From NCBI RefSeq assembly GCF_028688795.1, contig NZ_JAQTXM010000035.1:1-44967 (forward strand): 44,967 bases of DNA, in the 5' to 3' direction. The first letter of the stretch is position 1, and each line of letters starts with the position of its first letter. A program made the position numbers and the translations under genes. Positions 8,180 through 16,899 of this stretch are shown in pieces. The notes beneath the pieces were generated by a model that worked only from the letters and a program-made list of their open reading frames with translations, did not search any database and had not been told where the DNA came from. Source of the DNA: Rhodoferax sp. Its GTDB lineage: Bacteria; Pseudomonadota; Gammaproteobacteria; Burkholderiales; Burkholderiaceae_C.

Positions 8180-9526
8180 CTAACGTTCCCAGTGCGGGTG
8201 TTGTTGCGCGGCCCAGGCCAGCCCACTGGCGACACCACCAAACCGGTCGCCATGCACCAGGTGGGCATTCGGGAAGGCTGCCTGCAGTTCGCCCACCAAC
8301 GGGCTCAGGGCCGATGAGCCGCCGGTGAGGTACAGCGTGCTGGGTTGCGCCAGCCCGGCATCGGCCACGCATTGGCGGGCGCATTGGGTGATGGCCGTCA
8401 ACTGGGTTCGCAGCAGGCTGTGCAAGGTGGCGGGGCTGAGTTCGGCCAGCGCGGCTTGGGTTTGGCTGGGCAAGTGCAGGCAGCTCAGGTCGATGCGCTG
8501 GCTACGTTGGCTTTCGGAGCATCCAATTTTGGCCATCTCCACAACGGCGAGCAACTGGTGTCCAAGCCGTTCGGTCAGCACATGCAGCAAGCGCTGGTGC
8601 TGCGCTTGGTCGGTGAAGTCGCGCCACAAGCCGCGTGTTTCAGCCAGGCTTTTGCGGCTGCTGGCGTGGTGCACCAGGTGCCAGGTGGCCAGTTCGTAAA
8701 AAACGCGGTTGGGCAGCTCGCGCCCGCCGGGGGTGCGTTGGCCGTAGCCCAGCAGGGGCATGACGCAGCCCAAATCAAGCAGGCGGTCAAAGTCGGTGCC
8801 GCCCAGGTGGATGCCGCTGGTGGCCAGAATGTCACTGCGGCGGTCATGCCCCAGCGGCTGCCCGGGGCGCAGCTGAATCACGGTGAAGTCCGAGGTGCCG
8901 CCGCCAATGTCAACCACCAGCACCTGCGCTTGGGTTTGAATGCGGCGCTCGAAATCAAACGCTGCGGCTATCGGTTCCAACTCAAACGCCACGCGCTCAA
9001 AGCCCGCGGCCACGGCTGCGCGTTGCAGGGTAGCCTGCGCCAGTGCGTCACGCTGTGGGTTGTCGTCGACAAAATGCACCGGGCGCCCCAGCATGGCGGC
9101 GCTGACCGGGTAGCCCAGTTGGGCTTCAGCGCGGCGTTTCAGCTCTTTGAAAAACAGCACCACCACGTCAAAAAAACTCATGGCCTGCCCGTTCACCATG
9201 GTCTGCTCGTCCATCAGGGTGCTGCCCAGCAGGCTCTTGATGGCGCGCATCAGGCGCCCGGCGCCAAAGCCATCCTGCACATCGTTCAGGTAGTCCTGCA
9301 TGGCCGCTGTGCCAAAGGACAGGTGGGCGTCTTCGCTGGAGAAGTACAGCGCCGTGGGCATGGAGGTGCGCGCGCCTTCCAGGGCGATGGTGTGCAGCTG
9401 CCCACGGGCATCGACCAGAGCGGCAGCAGAATTGGAGGTGCCAAAGTCGATGCCCAGCACCGGGCCGGTGGCGATAGTTTCAGGCGTGGGTACAGATGGC
9501 CGTGACGCGGCGAGTTCTCGAACCAT
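8180..9526 (-). CDS. yegD: YegD-type Hsp70 family protein
   Basis: The protein has the actin/Hsp70 ATPase fold: phosphate-1 loop GIDFGTSNSAAALVD near residue 25, phosphate-2 loop VDIGGGTSDFTV in the middle, and adenosine motif LYLTGGSSALSPL near the end. At 448 residues it consists essentially of the nucleotide-binding domain, without the substrate-binding and lid domains of DnaK, as in E. coli YegD. The substrate is unknown. Its stop and the esterase start are separated by only a few bases on the same strand (esterase upstream), so the two are probably cotranscribed. Confidence 0.85.
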   Translation of the reverse strand: MVRELAASRPSVPTPETIATGPVLGIDFGTSNSAAALVDARGQLHTIALEGARTSMPTALYFSSEDAHLSFGTAAMQDYLNDVQDGFGAGRLMRAIKSLLGSTLMDEQTMVNGQAMSFFDVVVLFFKELKRRAEAQLGYPVSAAMLGRPVHFVDDNPQRDALAQATLQRAAVAAGFERVAFELEPIAAAFDFERRIQTQAQVLVVDIGGGTSDFTVIQLRPGQPLGHDRRSDILATSGIHLGGTDFDRLLDLGCVMPLLGYGQRTPGGRELPNRVFYELATWHLVHHASSRKSLAETRGLWRDFTDQAQHQRLLHVLTERLGHQLLAVVEMAKIGCSESQRSQRIDLSCLHLPSQTQAALAELSPATLHSLLRTQLTAITQCARQCVADAGLAQPSTLYLTGGSSALSPLVGELQAAFPNAHLVHGDRFGGVASGLAWAAQQHPHWER

Positions 9527-9531
9527 CTTGC

Positions 9532-10212
9532 TTAAAGGGCGGGGCGCGCCAGCTCGTGTGTCAAGAAGGCGGAGATGTCCGCAATTTCACGTGGGTGCAC
9601 GCTGTGTGGCATGGGGTAGCTGTGCCATTGCACCGCATAACCCAAGTCGCTCAGCAGCTCGCGCGAGGCTTCGCCGCGCGCCGGGATCACCACAGGGTCC
9701 TGGCTGCCGTGCGCCATGAAAATGGGGGTTTTTGCGTTGGCCTCAGCGCGTTCTGCTGCAAAGGTCTGCGCCAGCGGCAAGTAGCCCGACAGCGCCACAA
9801 TGCCCGCCAGGCGTTGCGGGTAGCGCAAGCCGGTGTGCAAGGCCATGGCGCAGCCCTGTGAGAATCCGGCCAGCACGATGCGCTCAGTGGGAATGCCGCG
9901 TGCGACTTCGCGCGCGATTAGCGCCTGAATGGCTCGCTCAGAGGTGCGGATCCCCGCCTCATCCTGCTGGCTGAGCAGGTCAGCCCCCCGAATGTCATAC
10001 CAGGCGGGCATCACGTAGCCGCCGTTGACGGTCACTGGCATGCTGGGCGCGTGGGGAAAAATGAAGCGAATCCCGGGGCAGCCGGAAAGGTCCAGCTCAG
10101 GCACCAGGCCCGCAAAGTCATGGCCATCCGCGCCCAGGCCATGCAGCCAGATCACGGCAGCGGTTGGGTTGGAGGTGGTCTCGATTTGAACGTGGGGGAG
10201 CACAGGGGTCAT
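9532..10212 (-). CDS. Alpha/beta-hydrolase carboxylesterase (phospholipase/carboxylesterase family)
   Basis: A 226-residue member of the EstB/acyl-protein-thioesterase-like carboxylesterase family. The catalytic triad is S118 in GFSQG, D172 in HGSQDPVV and H203 in YPMPHSVHP. The oxyanion region is WLHGLGADGHDF. No signal peptide is visible, so it is probably cytosolic, hydrolysing short- to medium-chain carboxyl esters. It sits 20 bp after ftsY and 5 bp before the Hsp70 gene, all on the minus strand, which suggests an ftsY-est-hsp70 unit. Confidence 0.9.
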   Translation of the reverse strand: MTPVLPHVQIETTSNPTAAVIWLHGLGADGHDFAGLVPELDLSGCPGIRFIFPHAPSMPVTVNGGYVMPAWYDIRGADLLSQQDEAGIRTSERAIQALIAREVARGIPTERIVLAGFSQGCAMALHTGLRYPQRLAGIVALSGYLPLAQTFAAERAEANAKTPIFMAHGSQDPVVIPARGEASRELLSDLGYAVQWHSYPMPHSVHPREIADISAFLTHELARPAL

Positions 10213-10232
10213 AAAGCAATGAAAATAAAACG

Positions 10233-11360
10233 TCAGGACAGCAGCGCCTGGGCAAATTCCCGGGCGTTGAAAGTTTCCAGATCTTCGAGCTTTTCGCCCA
10301 CGCCGATGAAGTACACCGGTATCGGTCGCTCGCGCGCAATGGCAGCCAGCACGCCGCCCTTGGCAGTGCCGTCGAGCTTGGTGACGATCAGGCCGGTCAG
10401 GCCCAGCGCATCGTCAAAGGCCTTGACCTGGCTCAGCGCGTTTTGCCCGGTGTTGCCATCAATCACCAGCAAAATTTCATGCGGCGGCAAGCTATCTGGC
10501 GCGCCGGTGTCGGTCGGCCCGGCTTTCTGGATCACGCGCTTGATTTTCTTCAGCTCTTCCATCAGGTGCAGCTGGGTCGGTAGCCGCCCGGCGGTGTCTA
10601 CCAGCACCACGTCACGGCCACGCGCTTTGCCTGCGCTCACCGCGTCAAAGGCCACGGCCGCCGGGTCGCCACCCTCCTGGCTGATGATGTCGACGGCGGT
10701 GCGGTCGGCCCAGACGGTCAGTTGCTCGCGGGCGGCCGCCCGAAAGGTGTCAGCTGCAGCCAACAGCACGCTGGCGTTCGATGCGGCCAGATGCCGCGTG
10801 AGCTTGCCAATCGAGGTGGTCTTGCCCGCGCCATTGACCCCCGCAACCATGATCACGCTGGGTTTGAAACGGCCAATGACCAGCGATTTTTGCAGCGGTG
10901 TCAGCAGGCTGGTGAGCGATTCAACCAGCAAGCCCTTGACCGCCGCCGGGTCGGTGGCCTTGATCTCTTTGACGCGGCGTTTCAGGTCTTGCAGCAAATG
11001 CTCGGTGGCTTTGACGCCCGTGTCGGCCATCAGTAGGGCGGTTTCCAAGTCTTCATAGAGTGCGTCGTCAATTTGCGTGCCGGTGAACACCGTGGCAATG
11101 CTGGCACCGGTCTTGCGCAAGCCGGTTTTAAGCTTGTCGATCCACGATTTGCGCGCCGGGGCAGGCGCATCGGCCGGCACCACCATGGGCGCGCTTGCAA
11201 GCGCCGGTGTAGCTGGCGTCTTGCTGGGCGCTTCAGGCGTGACTGCGCCCGCTGTTGGCAGTGTCACCGGCGCTGGCACGCTGACGGGCAGCGCTTGCGT
11301 GGCCGGGTTGATGGCAGGCGTGATCGGTGTGGGGGGCTTTTTTTTGAAAAAACTGAACAT
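10233..11360 (-). CDS. ftsY: Signal recognition particle receptor FtsY
   Basis: FtsY is the SRP receptor GTPase that docks ribosome-nascent chains at the membrane translocon. GTPase motifs are visible: P-loop GVNGAGKTTSIGKL, DTAGRLPTQ, TKLDGTAKGG, and the closing GVGEKLEDLETFN. The N-terminal 60 residues are a low-complexity Pro/Ala linker after MFSFFKKKPP, which probably acts as the membrane-binding start. I chose the ATG at 11360 (375 residues) over one 21 bases upstream because family members begin with this MFxFFKK sequence. It is transcribed divergently from the M16 peptidase gene with only 29 bp between starts. Confidence 0.95.
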   Translation of the reverse strand: MFSFFKKKPPTPITPAINPATQALPVSVPAPVTLPTAGAVTPEAPSKTPATPALASAPMVVPADAPAPARKSWIDKLKTGLRKTGASIATVFTGTQIDDALYEDLETALLMADTGVKATEHLLQDLKRRVKEIKATDPAAVKGLLVESLTSLLTPLQKSLVIGRFKPSVIMVAGVNGAGKTTSIGKLTRHLAASNASVLLAAADTFRAAAREQLTVWADRTAVDIISQEGGDPAAVAFDAVSAGKARGRDVVLVDTAGRLPTQLHLMEELKKIKRVIQKAGPTDTGAPDSLPPHEILLVIDGNTGQNALSQVKAFDDALGLTGLIVTKLDGTAKGGVLAAIARERPIPVYFIGVGEKLEDLETFNAREFAQALLS

Positions 11361-11389
11361 TTTGTGGGTTCGTGGTATCACTACATTCT

Positions 11390-12871
11390 ATGAAACACAA
11401 CGCAACTCTTTCTTTTGGCCCCGCCTTGCCCCGCTGGGCAATGGCTGGCGTCATCTTTACTGCTTTGGCCGCAACCGCAGTGACTGCAGCAGCTGAAGCG
11501 ACCGCTACCGCACCTGTGTCGGTGCCAGCACCAAGCGCAACGGCGCCCGCCACAGCCAACGCCCAGCAATTTACCTTGTCCAACGGCATGACGCTGATCG
11601 TCAAACCTGACCGGCGCGCCCCCACTGCGGTGCATATGCTCTGGGTGCGCGTGGGGTCGATGGACGAGGTCGATGGCACATCTGGCGTGGCCCATGTGCT
11701 GGAGCACATGTTGTTCAAGGGCACGCCCACGGTGCCGGCGGGTGAGTTTTCGCGCCGCGTGGCGGCCTTGGGTGGGCGCGAAAACGCGTTCACCAGCCGC
11801 GACTACACCGGTTATTACCAACAAATTCCAGCCAATCGGCTCGAAGACGTGATGAAGCTGGAGGCTGACCGTTTTGCCCACAACCAGTGGTCGGACGACG
11901 AATTTAAAAAAGAACTTGAAGTGGTCAAGGAAGAGCGCCGCATGCGCACCGAGGACAACCCCCGCGCCCTGATGAATGAGGCGCTGAACGCCGCGGTGTT
12001 TGTGGCGTCGCCGTATCGCCGCCCCATCGTGGGCTGGATGAGCGACTTGGACGCCCTGACCGCCGATGATGCCCGTGCCTTTTACCAACGCTGGTATGGG
12101 CCTGCCAATGCGGCAGTGGTGGTGGCTGGTGACGTGGATGTGAACCAGGTCAAGGCCCTGGCTGAAAAATATTATGGGTCTTTGCCCAGCCGGGCCGTAC
12201 CAGTCCGCAAACCGCGTGAAGAACCGTTGCAGAGTGGCTACAAGCGCATTGCATTCAAAGCCCCTGCCGATCAGGCCACGGTCACGCTGGCCTTCAAGGT
12301 GCCCAGCTTTCAATTGCGCCCGGATGCCAAAGATGACCCCGACGCCTTGGCCCTGACCGTGCTGGCTGCGGTGCTGGACGGCTACAGCGGCGCACGTCTG
12401 GAGCGCGCCCTGACGCAAGGCCCTGACCGCGTGGCTGACAGCGCGGGGGCTGACAACGGTTTGTGGGGCCGCGGCCCGCAACTGTTTTTGTTGATGGGTG
12501 TACCGGCACAGGGCAAAACGGCCACGCAAGTCGAAGAAGCCCTGAAGGCGCAGGTGGCGCGCATTGCCCGTGAGGGAGTCACGCCGCAGGAGTTGGCGCG
12601 TGTCAAGACCCAGTGGGTGGCGGGCGAGATTTACAAGCTTGACTCGATCTTCAACCAGGCGCGTGAGCTTGGCACGCAGTGGGCGCAGGGTTGGGCATTG
12701 GACGCCGGTGACCAATTGATCACGCAACTGCGTGGCGTCACAGCCGAGCAGGTGCAGTCGGTGGCTCAGCGCTATTTTGGCGACGATGCGCTCACCGTGG
12801 CGCAGCTGGTGCCACAGCCCCTGGACAAAACCCGTAAGCCACGCGTCGCCCCAGCTGGCGCCCGGCATTGA
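11390..12871 (+). CDS. M16 zinc metallopeptidase, active subunit, periplasmic
   Basis: This pitrilysin-family peptidase of 493 residues has a signal peptide (hydrophobic core AMAGVIFTALAATAVTAAA) and then the zinc-binding inverted motif HVLEH (H102, E105, H106) in SGVAHVLEHMLFKG. The family's third ligand E follows about 75 residues on, in the EVVKEERRMR region. The two-lobed M16 architecture fits the length. An in-frame ATG at 11372 exists, but the signal peptide begins properly at 11390. The next gene, 22 bp on, encodes a second M16 protein without the HxxEH motif, so the two probably form an active/inactive heterodimer as known for M16B pairs. The substrate is unknown. Confidence 0.88.
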   Translation: MKHNATLSFGPALPRWAMAGVIFTALAATAVTAAAEATATAPVSVPAPSATAPATANAQQFTLSNGMTLIVKPDRRAPTAVHMLWVRVGSMDEVDGTSGVAHVLEHMLFKGTPTVPAGEFSRRVAALGGRENAFTSRDYTGYYQQIPANRLEDVMKLEADRFAHNQWSDDEFKKELEVVKEERRMRTEDNPRALMNEALNAAVFVASPYRRPIVGWMSDLDALTADDARAFYQRWYGPANAAVVVAGDVDVNQVKALAEKYYGSLPSRAVPVRKPREEPLQSGYKRIAFKAPADQATVTLAFKVPSFQLRPDAKDDPDALALTVLAAVLDGYSGARLERALTQGPDRVADSAGADNGLWGRGPQLFLLMGVPAQGKTATQVEEALKAQVARIAREGVTPQELARVKTQWVAGEIYKLDSIFNQARELGTQWAQGWALDAGDQLITQLRGVTAEQVQSVAQRYFGDDALTVAQLVPQPLDKTRKPRVAPAGARH

Positions 12872-12893
12872 TCGTCGCAACAAACCCCAAGTT

Positions 12894-14324
12894 ATGAATA
12901 CTATTAAAAAAATAGCTATCTACGCATTATCCATAGGGGTTAGCGCCTTATTTCTTATAAATTTCTCATGGGCCGGCATTCCCATTGAGCACTGGACGCA
13001 GCCCAGTGGCGCGCAGGTGTATCTGGTGCAAAGTGCCGCCATTCCGATGGTTGACGTGCAGCTTGACTTTGACGCCGGTGGCCGCCGAGACCCAGCCGAT
13101 CAAGCGGGTCTGGCCAGCGTGGCCGCCGCTATGACCGCCAAGGGTGTGCGTGCCAGCACTTCGCCCGCCGAGCCCGCACTGGATGAAAACGCTGTGGGCG
13201 AGGCCTGGGCCGATTTGGGGGCCAGCTTTGTGGCGCATGCCACCAGTGACCGCATGAGTTTTGCCTTGCGTTCCCTCACCTACCCCGATTTACTCGCTAA
13301 AGCCGTGCAATTGGCAGCCCGCCAGCTGGCCGAGCCGTCGTTTCCGGCCGATGTGTGGGGACGTGAGCGCGAGGGCATGCAGGCTTCCATTCGCGAGGCC
13401 AACACCCGTCCGGCCACCATCGCAGGTCGCGCCTTCAACCAAGCCGTGTATGGCAGCCATCCTTATGGCTACGAGATGACGCAAGAGTCGTTGGCGCGTA
13501 TTGACGTGTCGCAGATGGCCGCCTTGTACCGCCAGATGATTTTGCCGTGTCGCGCCAAGGTGACGGTGGTGGGGGCGTTGAACCGCAGCCAGGCCGACCA
13601 GCTGGTGGCGAAGTTGCTGGGGCGCTTGTCGTCTGAAGCCGACCTGACGCACCAATCGCAGGGCAGCCCGCGCGCCAAGGCGCAACTTGCTGGAACCGCC
13701 GCAGTGGTAAGCTGTCCGGCACTGCCCGCTGTGGCGGAAGTGGCGCCACTGCAACAACCCAGCGAGCAACGCATCGCCTTTGAGTCAGCCCAGGCGCATG
13801 TGTTGCTGGGCCAGCCCGGCTTCAAACGTGACGACCCTGATTTCTTTGCGCTCACCGTGGGCAATTACATTTTGGGTGGCGGCGGTTTTGTCTCAAGGTT
13901 GACCAACCAGGTGCGTGAAAAACGCGGCCTCAGCTACAGCGTCTACAGTTATTTTTCGCCCGCCTTGCACGCTGGTGCGTTCACCATCGGCCTGCAAACC
14001 CGCCCCGACCAGGCAGACCAGGCGCTGCAGGTGTCGCGTGAGGTGTTAACCCGTTTTGTGGCAGACGGCCCAACTCAGCACGAGCTGAAAGCCGCCAAGG
14101 ACAACCTGATTGGTGGTTTTGCCCTGCGCATCGACAGCAACCGAAAACTGCTCGACAACGTGGCCAACATCGCCTGGAACCATCTGCCGCTCACCTACCT
14201 GGACACTTGGACCCAGCAGATTGACAAAGTTACCGCTGCGGACATACGTGCCGCCTTCCAGCGCAAATTGCAGCCGCAAACCATGGCCACGGTGGTGCTG
14301 GGCGGCGCACCCAGCAAACTCTGA
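12894..14324 (+). CDS. M16 peptidase-like protein, non-catalytic subunit
   Basis: A 476-residue M16 homologue downstream of the active peptidase. At the position of HxxEH it has AGLASVAAAMTAKG, so zinc ligands are absent. The C-terminal half keeps the family's GGGGFVSRLTNQVREKRGLSYSVYS glycine-rich/R-Y region used for substrate binding. The start at 12894 gives a signal peptide MNTIKKIAIYALSIGVSALF. This N-terminus is encoded by a copy of the dispersed repeat (12897-12960) and is much more AT-rich than the rest of the gene. An upstream in-frame start at 12732 lies within the previous gene and is unlikely. Confidence 0.85.
   Translation: MNTIKKIAIYALSIGVSALFLINFSWAGIPIEHWTQPSGAQVYLVQSAAIPMVDVQLDFDAGGRRDPADQAGLASVAAAMTAKGVRASTSPAEPALDENAVGEAWADLGASFVAHATSDRMSFALRSLTYPDLLAKAVQLAARQLAEPSFPADVWGREREGMQASIREANTRPATIAGRAFNQAVYGSHPYGYEMTQESLARIDVSQMAALYRQMILPCRAKVTVVGALNRSQADQLVAKLLGRLSSEADLTHQSQGSPRAKAQLAGTAAVVSCPALPAVAEVAPLQQPSEQRIAFESAQAHVLLGQPGFKRDDPDFFALTVGNYILGGGGFVSRLTNQVREKRGLSYSVYSYFSPALHAGAFTIGLQTRPDQADQALQVSREVLTRFVADGPTQHELKAAKDNLIGGFALRIDSNRKLLDNVANIAWNHLPLTYLDTWTQQIDKVTAADIRAAFQRKLQPQTMATVVLGGAPSKL
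12897..12960 (+). repeat. Dispersed repeat, copy 3, encoding a signal peptide
   Basis: The plus strand reads AATAGCTATCTACGCATTAT, then CCATAGGGGTTAGCGCCTTA, matching the consensus TAGCTACTTGCGC-N10-AAGGGCTAGAGGCCTATTTA in order and spacing. It lies in frame over residues 2-23 of the second M16 protein and supplies its hydrophobic signal sequence. Confidence 0.65.
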
Positions 14325-14361
14325 TTGCACAGGCATTGGGGCTTGATGCCCCGCAGGTAAG

Positions 14362-15003
14362 ATGCAGCGCATGAAGAAACAAGACCCCAACAAGCGACCC
14401 GTTCGACCGCACCGCTCACAAGCGGTGCAAAGCCACGAAGTGCGCATCATCGGCGGCGATTGGAAGCGCACCAAGCTTCAGGTGGCCGACAAACCCGGCT
14501 TGCGCCCGACCCCTGACCGGGTACGTGAAACCCTCTTCAACTGGCTTGGCCAGGACCTGTCTGGCTGGCGTTGTCTGGATGCCTTTGCCGGCACCGGCGT
14601 GCTGGGTTTCGAGGCCGCCTCACGCGGGGCGGCGCAGGTGCAATTGGTGGAGCACGATGCGGCGCTGGTGGCTCAACTCAAGCGCGTGCAGATCCAGTTG
14701 CAGGCGGATGCGGTGCAAATCACCCGCGGCGACGGCGTGGCGGTGTTGCGCCATGCCACGTTGGCTAGCCTGGACCTGATTTTTATTGACCCGCCGTTTG
14801 ACTCTGACGTGTTTGATTCAGCCATTTCGGCAGCAGCGCAGGCCGTGGCCTTGGCTGGTTTTGTCTATCTGGAGGCGCCAAAAAAGTGGACCGATGAACA
14901 ACTTCAGCCCATGGGCCTGCAACTGCATCGCCACCTCAAGGCGGGCATGGTGCATGCCCATTTGCTTAAGCGCCTGGCCGCTGACCCGCTCGCTGCGGGT
15001 TGA
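14362..15003 (+). CDS. rsmD: 16S rRNA (guanine(966)-N(2))-methyltransferase RsmD
   Basis: RsmD methylates G966 of 16S rRNA using SAM. The 213-residue protein shows the RsmD start RIIGGDWKRTKL (residues 30-41), RPTPDRVRETLFNWL, the SAM loop DAFAGTGVLGFEAASRGA and the catalytic DPPF (FIDPPFDSDVF). A second ATG three codons downstream (14371) is an equally possible start; an AGG at 14355 lies between good spacings for the two. coaD follows 36 bp on, a pairing that is common across bacteria. Confidence 0.94.
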   Translation: MQRMKKQDPNKRPVRPHRSQAVQSHEVRIIGGDWKRTKLQVADKPGLRPTPDRVRETLFNWLGQDLSGWRCLDAFAGTGVLGFEAASRGAAQVQLVEHDAALVAQLKRVQIQLQADAVQITRGDGVAVLRHATLASLDLIFIDPPFDSDVFDSAISAAAQAVALAGFVYLEAPKKWTDEQLQPMGLQLHRHLKAGMVHAHLLKRLAADPLAAG

Positions 15004-15039
15004 TAATGAAAACGTGTCTATTGATGCAGAAAGATCGCC

Positions 15040-15543
15040 ATGGCCAGTGACCTGATCGCCGTCTATCCGGGCACATTCGACCCGATCACGCTCGGCCATG
15101 AAGACGTGGTGCGCCGTGCCGCCCAGTTGTTTGGCCATGTGATCGTGGCCGTGGCCGCAGGGCACCACAAAAAAACCTTGTTTTCGCTGACTGAACGCAT
15201 TGAGATGGCGCGTGAATCCGTCCAGGCTTACCCCGGCGTGCAGGTTGAAAGCTTTGAAGGTCTGATGCGCGATTTTGTGGTGGCGCGCGGCGCTCGGGCC
15301 ATGGTGCGCGGCCTGCGGGCCGTTACCGATTTCGACTACGAATTCCAGCTGGCCGGCATGAACCGCAGCCTGATGCCCGATGTGGAAACCGTATTTTTGA
15401 CGCCTGGCGACAAATTCCAATTCATTTCCAGCACGTTTGTGCGCGAAATTGCCACGCTGGGCGGAGAGGTCGACAAGTTTGTGTCGCCGGGCGTGAACCT
15501 GCGCATATTGCAAAAAGTGCGCAGCCAGTCAGCAACACCTTGA
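15040..15543 (+). CDS. coaD: Phosphopantetheine adenylyltransferase CoaD
   Basis: CoaD carries out the penultimate step of coenzyme A synthesis, transferring AMP to 4'-phosphopantetheine. The 167 residues include the nucleotidyltransferase T/HxGH motif in YPGTFDPITLGHEDVV, the substrate-binding RGLRAVTDFDYEFQLAGMN and the ISSTFVREI motif. Length and motif order are those of a complete enzyme. It lies downstream of rsmD on the same strand and upstream of a universal stress protein gene (19 bp gap). Confidence 0.96.
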   Translation: MASDLIAVYPGTFDPITLGHEDVVRRAAQLFGHVIVAVAAGHHKKTLFSLTERIEMARESVQAYPGVQVESFEGLMRDFVVARGARAMVRGLRAVTDFDYEFQLAGMNRSLMPDVETVFLTPGDKFQFISSTFVREIATLGGEVDKFVSPGVNLRILQKVRSQSATP

Positions 15544-15562
15544 CAACCATTTTGGAGAAACC

Positions 15563-16024
15563 ATGAAGATTCTTTTGCCTTTTGACGGCTCTGCTGCCGC
15601 CCTGGACGCCGTTCGTTTCGCCATTCGCATGGCGGGGGAAGGCCTCAACACCAGCATCGTGTTGGCCAACGTGCAAGAGCCCGCCAGCTTATATGAGTTG
15701 ATGGTGGCGCATGACCCGCAAGTGATTGAGCAGGTCAGCGCGGCGGCCGGTACAAACACCTTGCGCCCGGCGCAGGCCTTACTGGATGAAGCCGGCCTGC
15801 CATACGAGACCGAGGTGGCTTCTGGAGACCCCGCGCACACGCTGGTCGATATTCTTGAAAACTATGGCTGTGACCTGGTGGTGATCGGCGCCAGTGGCAC
15901 CAGTGCCCTGCGCAGCGCCTTGCTGGGCTCCGTGTCCAATGAAGTGTTGCATGCGGCTGGTGTGCCGGTGATGATCGTCAAAGGTTCAGACCAAGAGCAA
16001 GACACTGCTGACCTCGCGGAATAG
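15563..16024 (+). CDS. Universal stress protein, UspA family
   Basis: A single-domain, 153-residue Usp protein. It begins MKILLPFDGSAAALDAVRFA, the family's first strand and D residue, and ends with the ATP-binding signature VIGASGTSALRSALLGSVSN followed by VPVMIVKG. Members dimerise and usually bind ATP; the physiological role here is unknown. A good ribosome site (TTTTGGAGAA) precedes the ATG. It follows coaD closely and may share its transcript. Confidence 0.92.
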   Translation: MKILLPFDGSAAALDAVRFAIRMAGEGLNTSIVLANVQEPASLYELMVAHDPQVIEQVSAAAGTNTLRPAQALLDEAGLPYETEVASGDPAHTLVDILENYGCDLVVIGASGTSALRSALLGSVSNEVLHAAGVPVMIVKGSDQEQDTADLAE

Positions 16025-16072
16025 GCCAGCCTTTTAAAATCCGGTCATGTTCACTGACTTTGGATGGCGCAC

Positions 16073-16396
16073 ATGGCCTTGTTGATTACCGATGAATGCA
16101 TCAACTGCGATGTGTGCGAGCCTGAATGCCCCAATGAGGCCATTTACATGGGGCTTGAAATCTACGAGATTGACCCCCAAAAGTGCACCGAATGCGTGGG
16201 CCATTTTGATGAGCCACAGTGTGTGCAGGTGTGTCCGGTGAATTGCATTCCGGTGAATTCACAATGGGTGGAAGATCAGGAAACCCTGTGGCAAAAATAC
16301 CGTCGCTTGCAAGCTCTGGCGACCCCGCTTGGCGGGGGGGGCGATGGCACGGGTGCCATCATTGAGACGCAACCAGTGCCGATGCCGTCGCACTGA
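16073..16396 (+). CDS. YfhL-type 2[4Fe-4S] ferredoxin
   Basis: This 107-residue ferredoxin begins MALLITDECINCDVCEPECP and carries two cluster motifs: CINCDVCEPECPNEAI and CTECVGHFDEPQCVQVCPV, the second with the long insertion typical of the YfhL/Allochromatium type. These proteins are low-potential electron carriers. I prefer ATG 16073 over 16064 because a TTGGA lies 8 bases upstream and the family starts at MALLIT. It is convergent with the DUF4124 gene; no strong terminator is seen between them. Confidence 0.92.
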   Translation: MALLITDECINCDVCEPECPNEAIYMGLEIYEIDPQKCTECVGHFDEPQCVQVCPVNCIPVNSQWVEDQETLWQKYRRLQALATPLGGGGDGTGAIIETQPVPMPSH

Positions 16397-16425
16397 TACG
16401 CTGGTGGCGTGCTGCCTGCCTCGCC

Positions 16426-16899
16426 TTATTCGGGCAGAGTGGCTTTCTTCTTCGCCCGTTTCGTCTTGACTGGTTGTTTGTCCGATCCGGGCACCAGTGC
16501 GATGAAGGCATCTGGCTTGTGGTGTTTTGGTTTGATGCGCTTGGGCGTGATTTTGCTGACCACGGTGTTTGCACTTTGTTTGGGTGTGGGCGCGGTCGCA
16601 GGCTGCGTTGCAGGCAGTCGGACGCGTGCTGCTTTTTCCTGCGCCAACCGGGTTTTCTCAAGCTCGTCTGCTAACTTGGCATCACGTCGTGTGGCGTCAT
16701 CCATCTGCAGTTTTTGCGTAGGCTCACGTGCATCGTTTAAGTTCAAGGTGCTGGCACCCGGGCAAGGGGTCTGGCTGTAGGTGTTGCCACATTTGTAGAC
16801 GTTTTGAGCCTGTAGCCCACTTGATACAGTGCAGAGAAGTATCAATAACGTAGCAATTCTTGTCCCTTTTTTCCGCGTCCTTTGGGCTGCTTTGGTCAT
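16426..16899 (-). CDS. Exported DUF4124-domain protein
   Basis: A 157-residue protein with a signal peptide (TRIATLLILLCTVSSGLQAQ) followed by a DUF4124 domain (NVYKCGNTYSQTPCPGAS), a short beta-rich module with two cysteines, then a charged, helical and Lys-rich C-terminal region that ends KTKRAKKKATLPE. The function of DUF4124 is unknown. Its ATG overlaps the pth stop codon by four bases (16896-16899), so it is translated from the same message as pth. Confidence 0.8.
   Translation of the reverse strand: MTKAAQRTRKKGTRIATLLILLCTVSSGLQAQNVYKCGNTYSQTPCPGASTLNLNDAREPTQKLQMDDATRRDAKLADELEKTRLAQEKAARVRLPATQPATAPTPKQSANTVVSKITPKRIKPKHHKPDAFIALVPGSDKQPVKTKRAKKKATLPE

Noticed and set aside
8345..9505. 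386-codon plus-strand frame opposite the Hsp70 gene
   Set aside because: It is the antisense shadow of a GC-rich gene whose minus-strand product has clear Hsp70 motifs; composition is low-complexity and no family is recognisable.
11381..12883. 500-codon minus-strand frame opposite the M16 peptidase
   Set aside because: Fully antisense to a gene with signal peptide and HxxEH motif; His/Arg-rich shadow composition.
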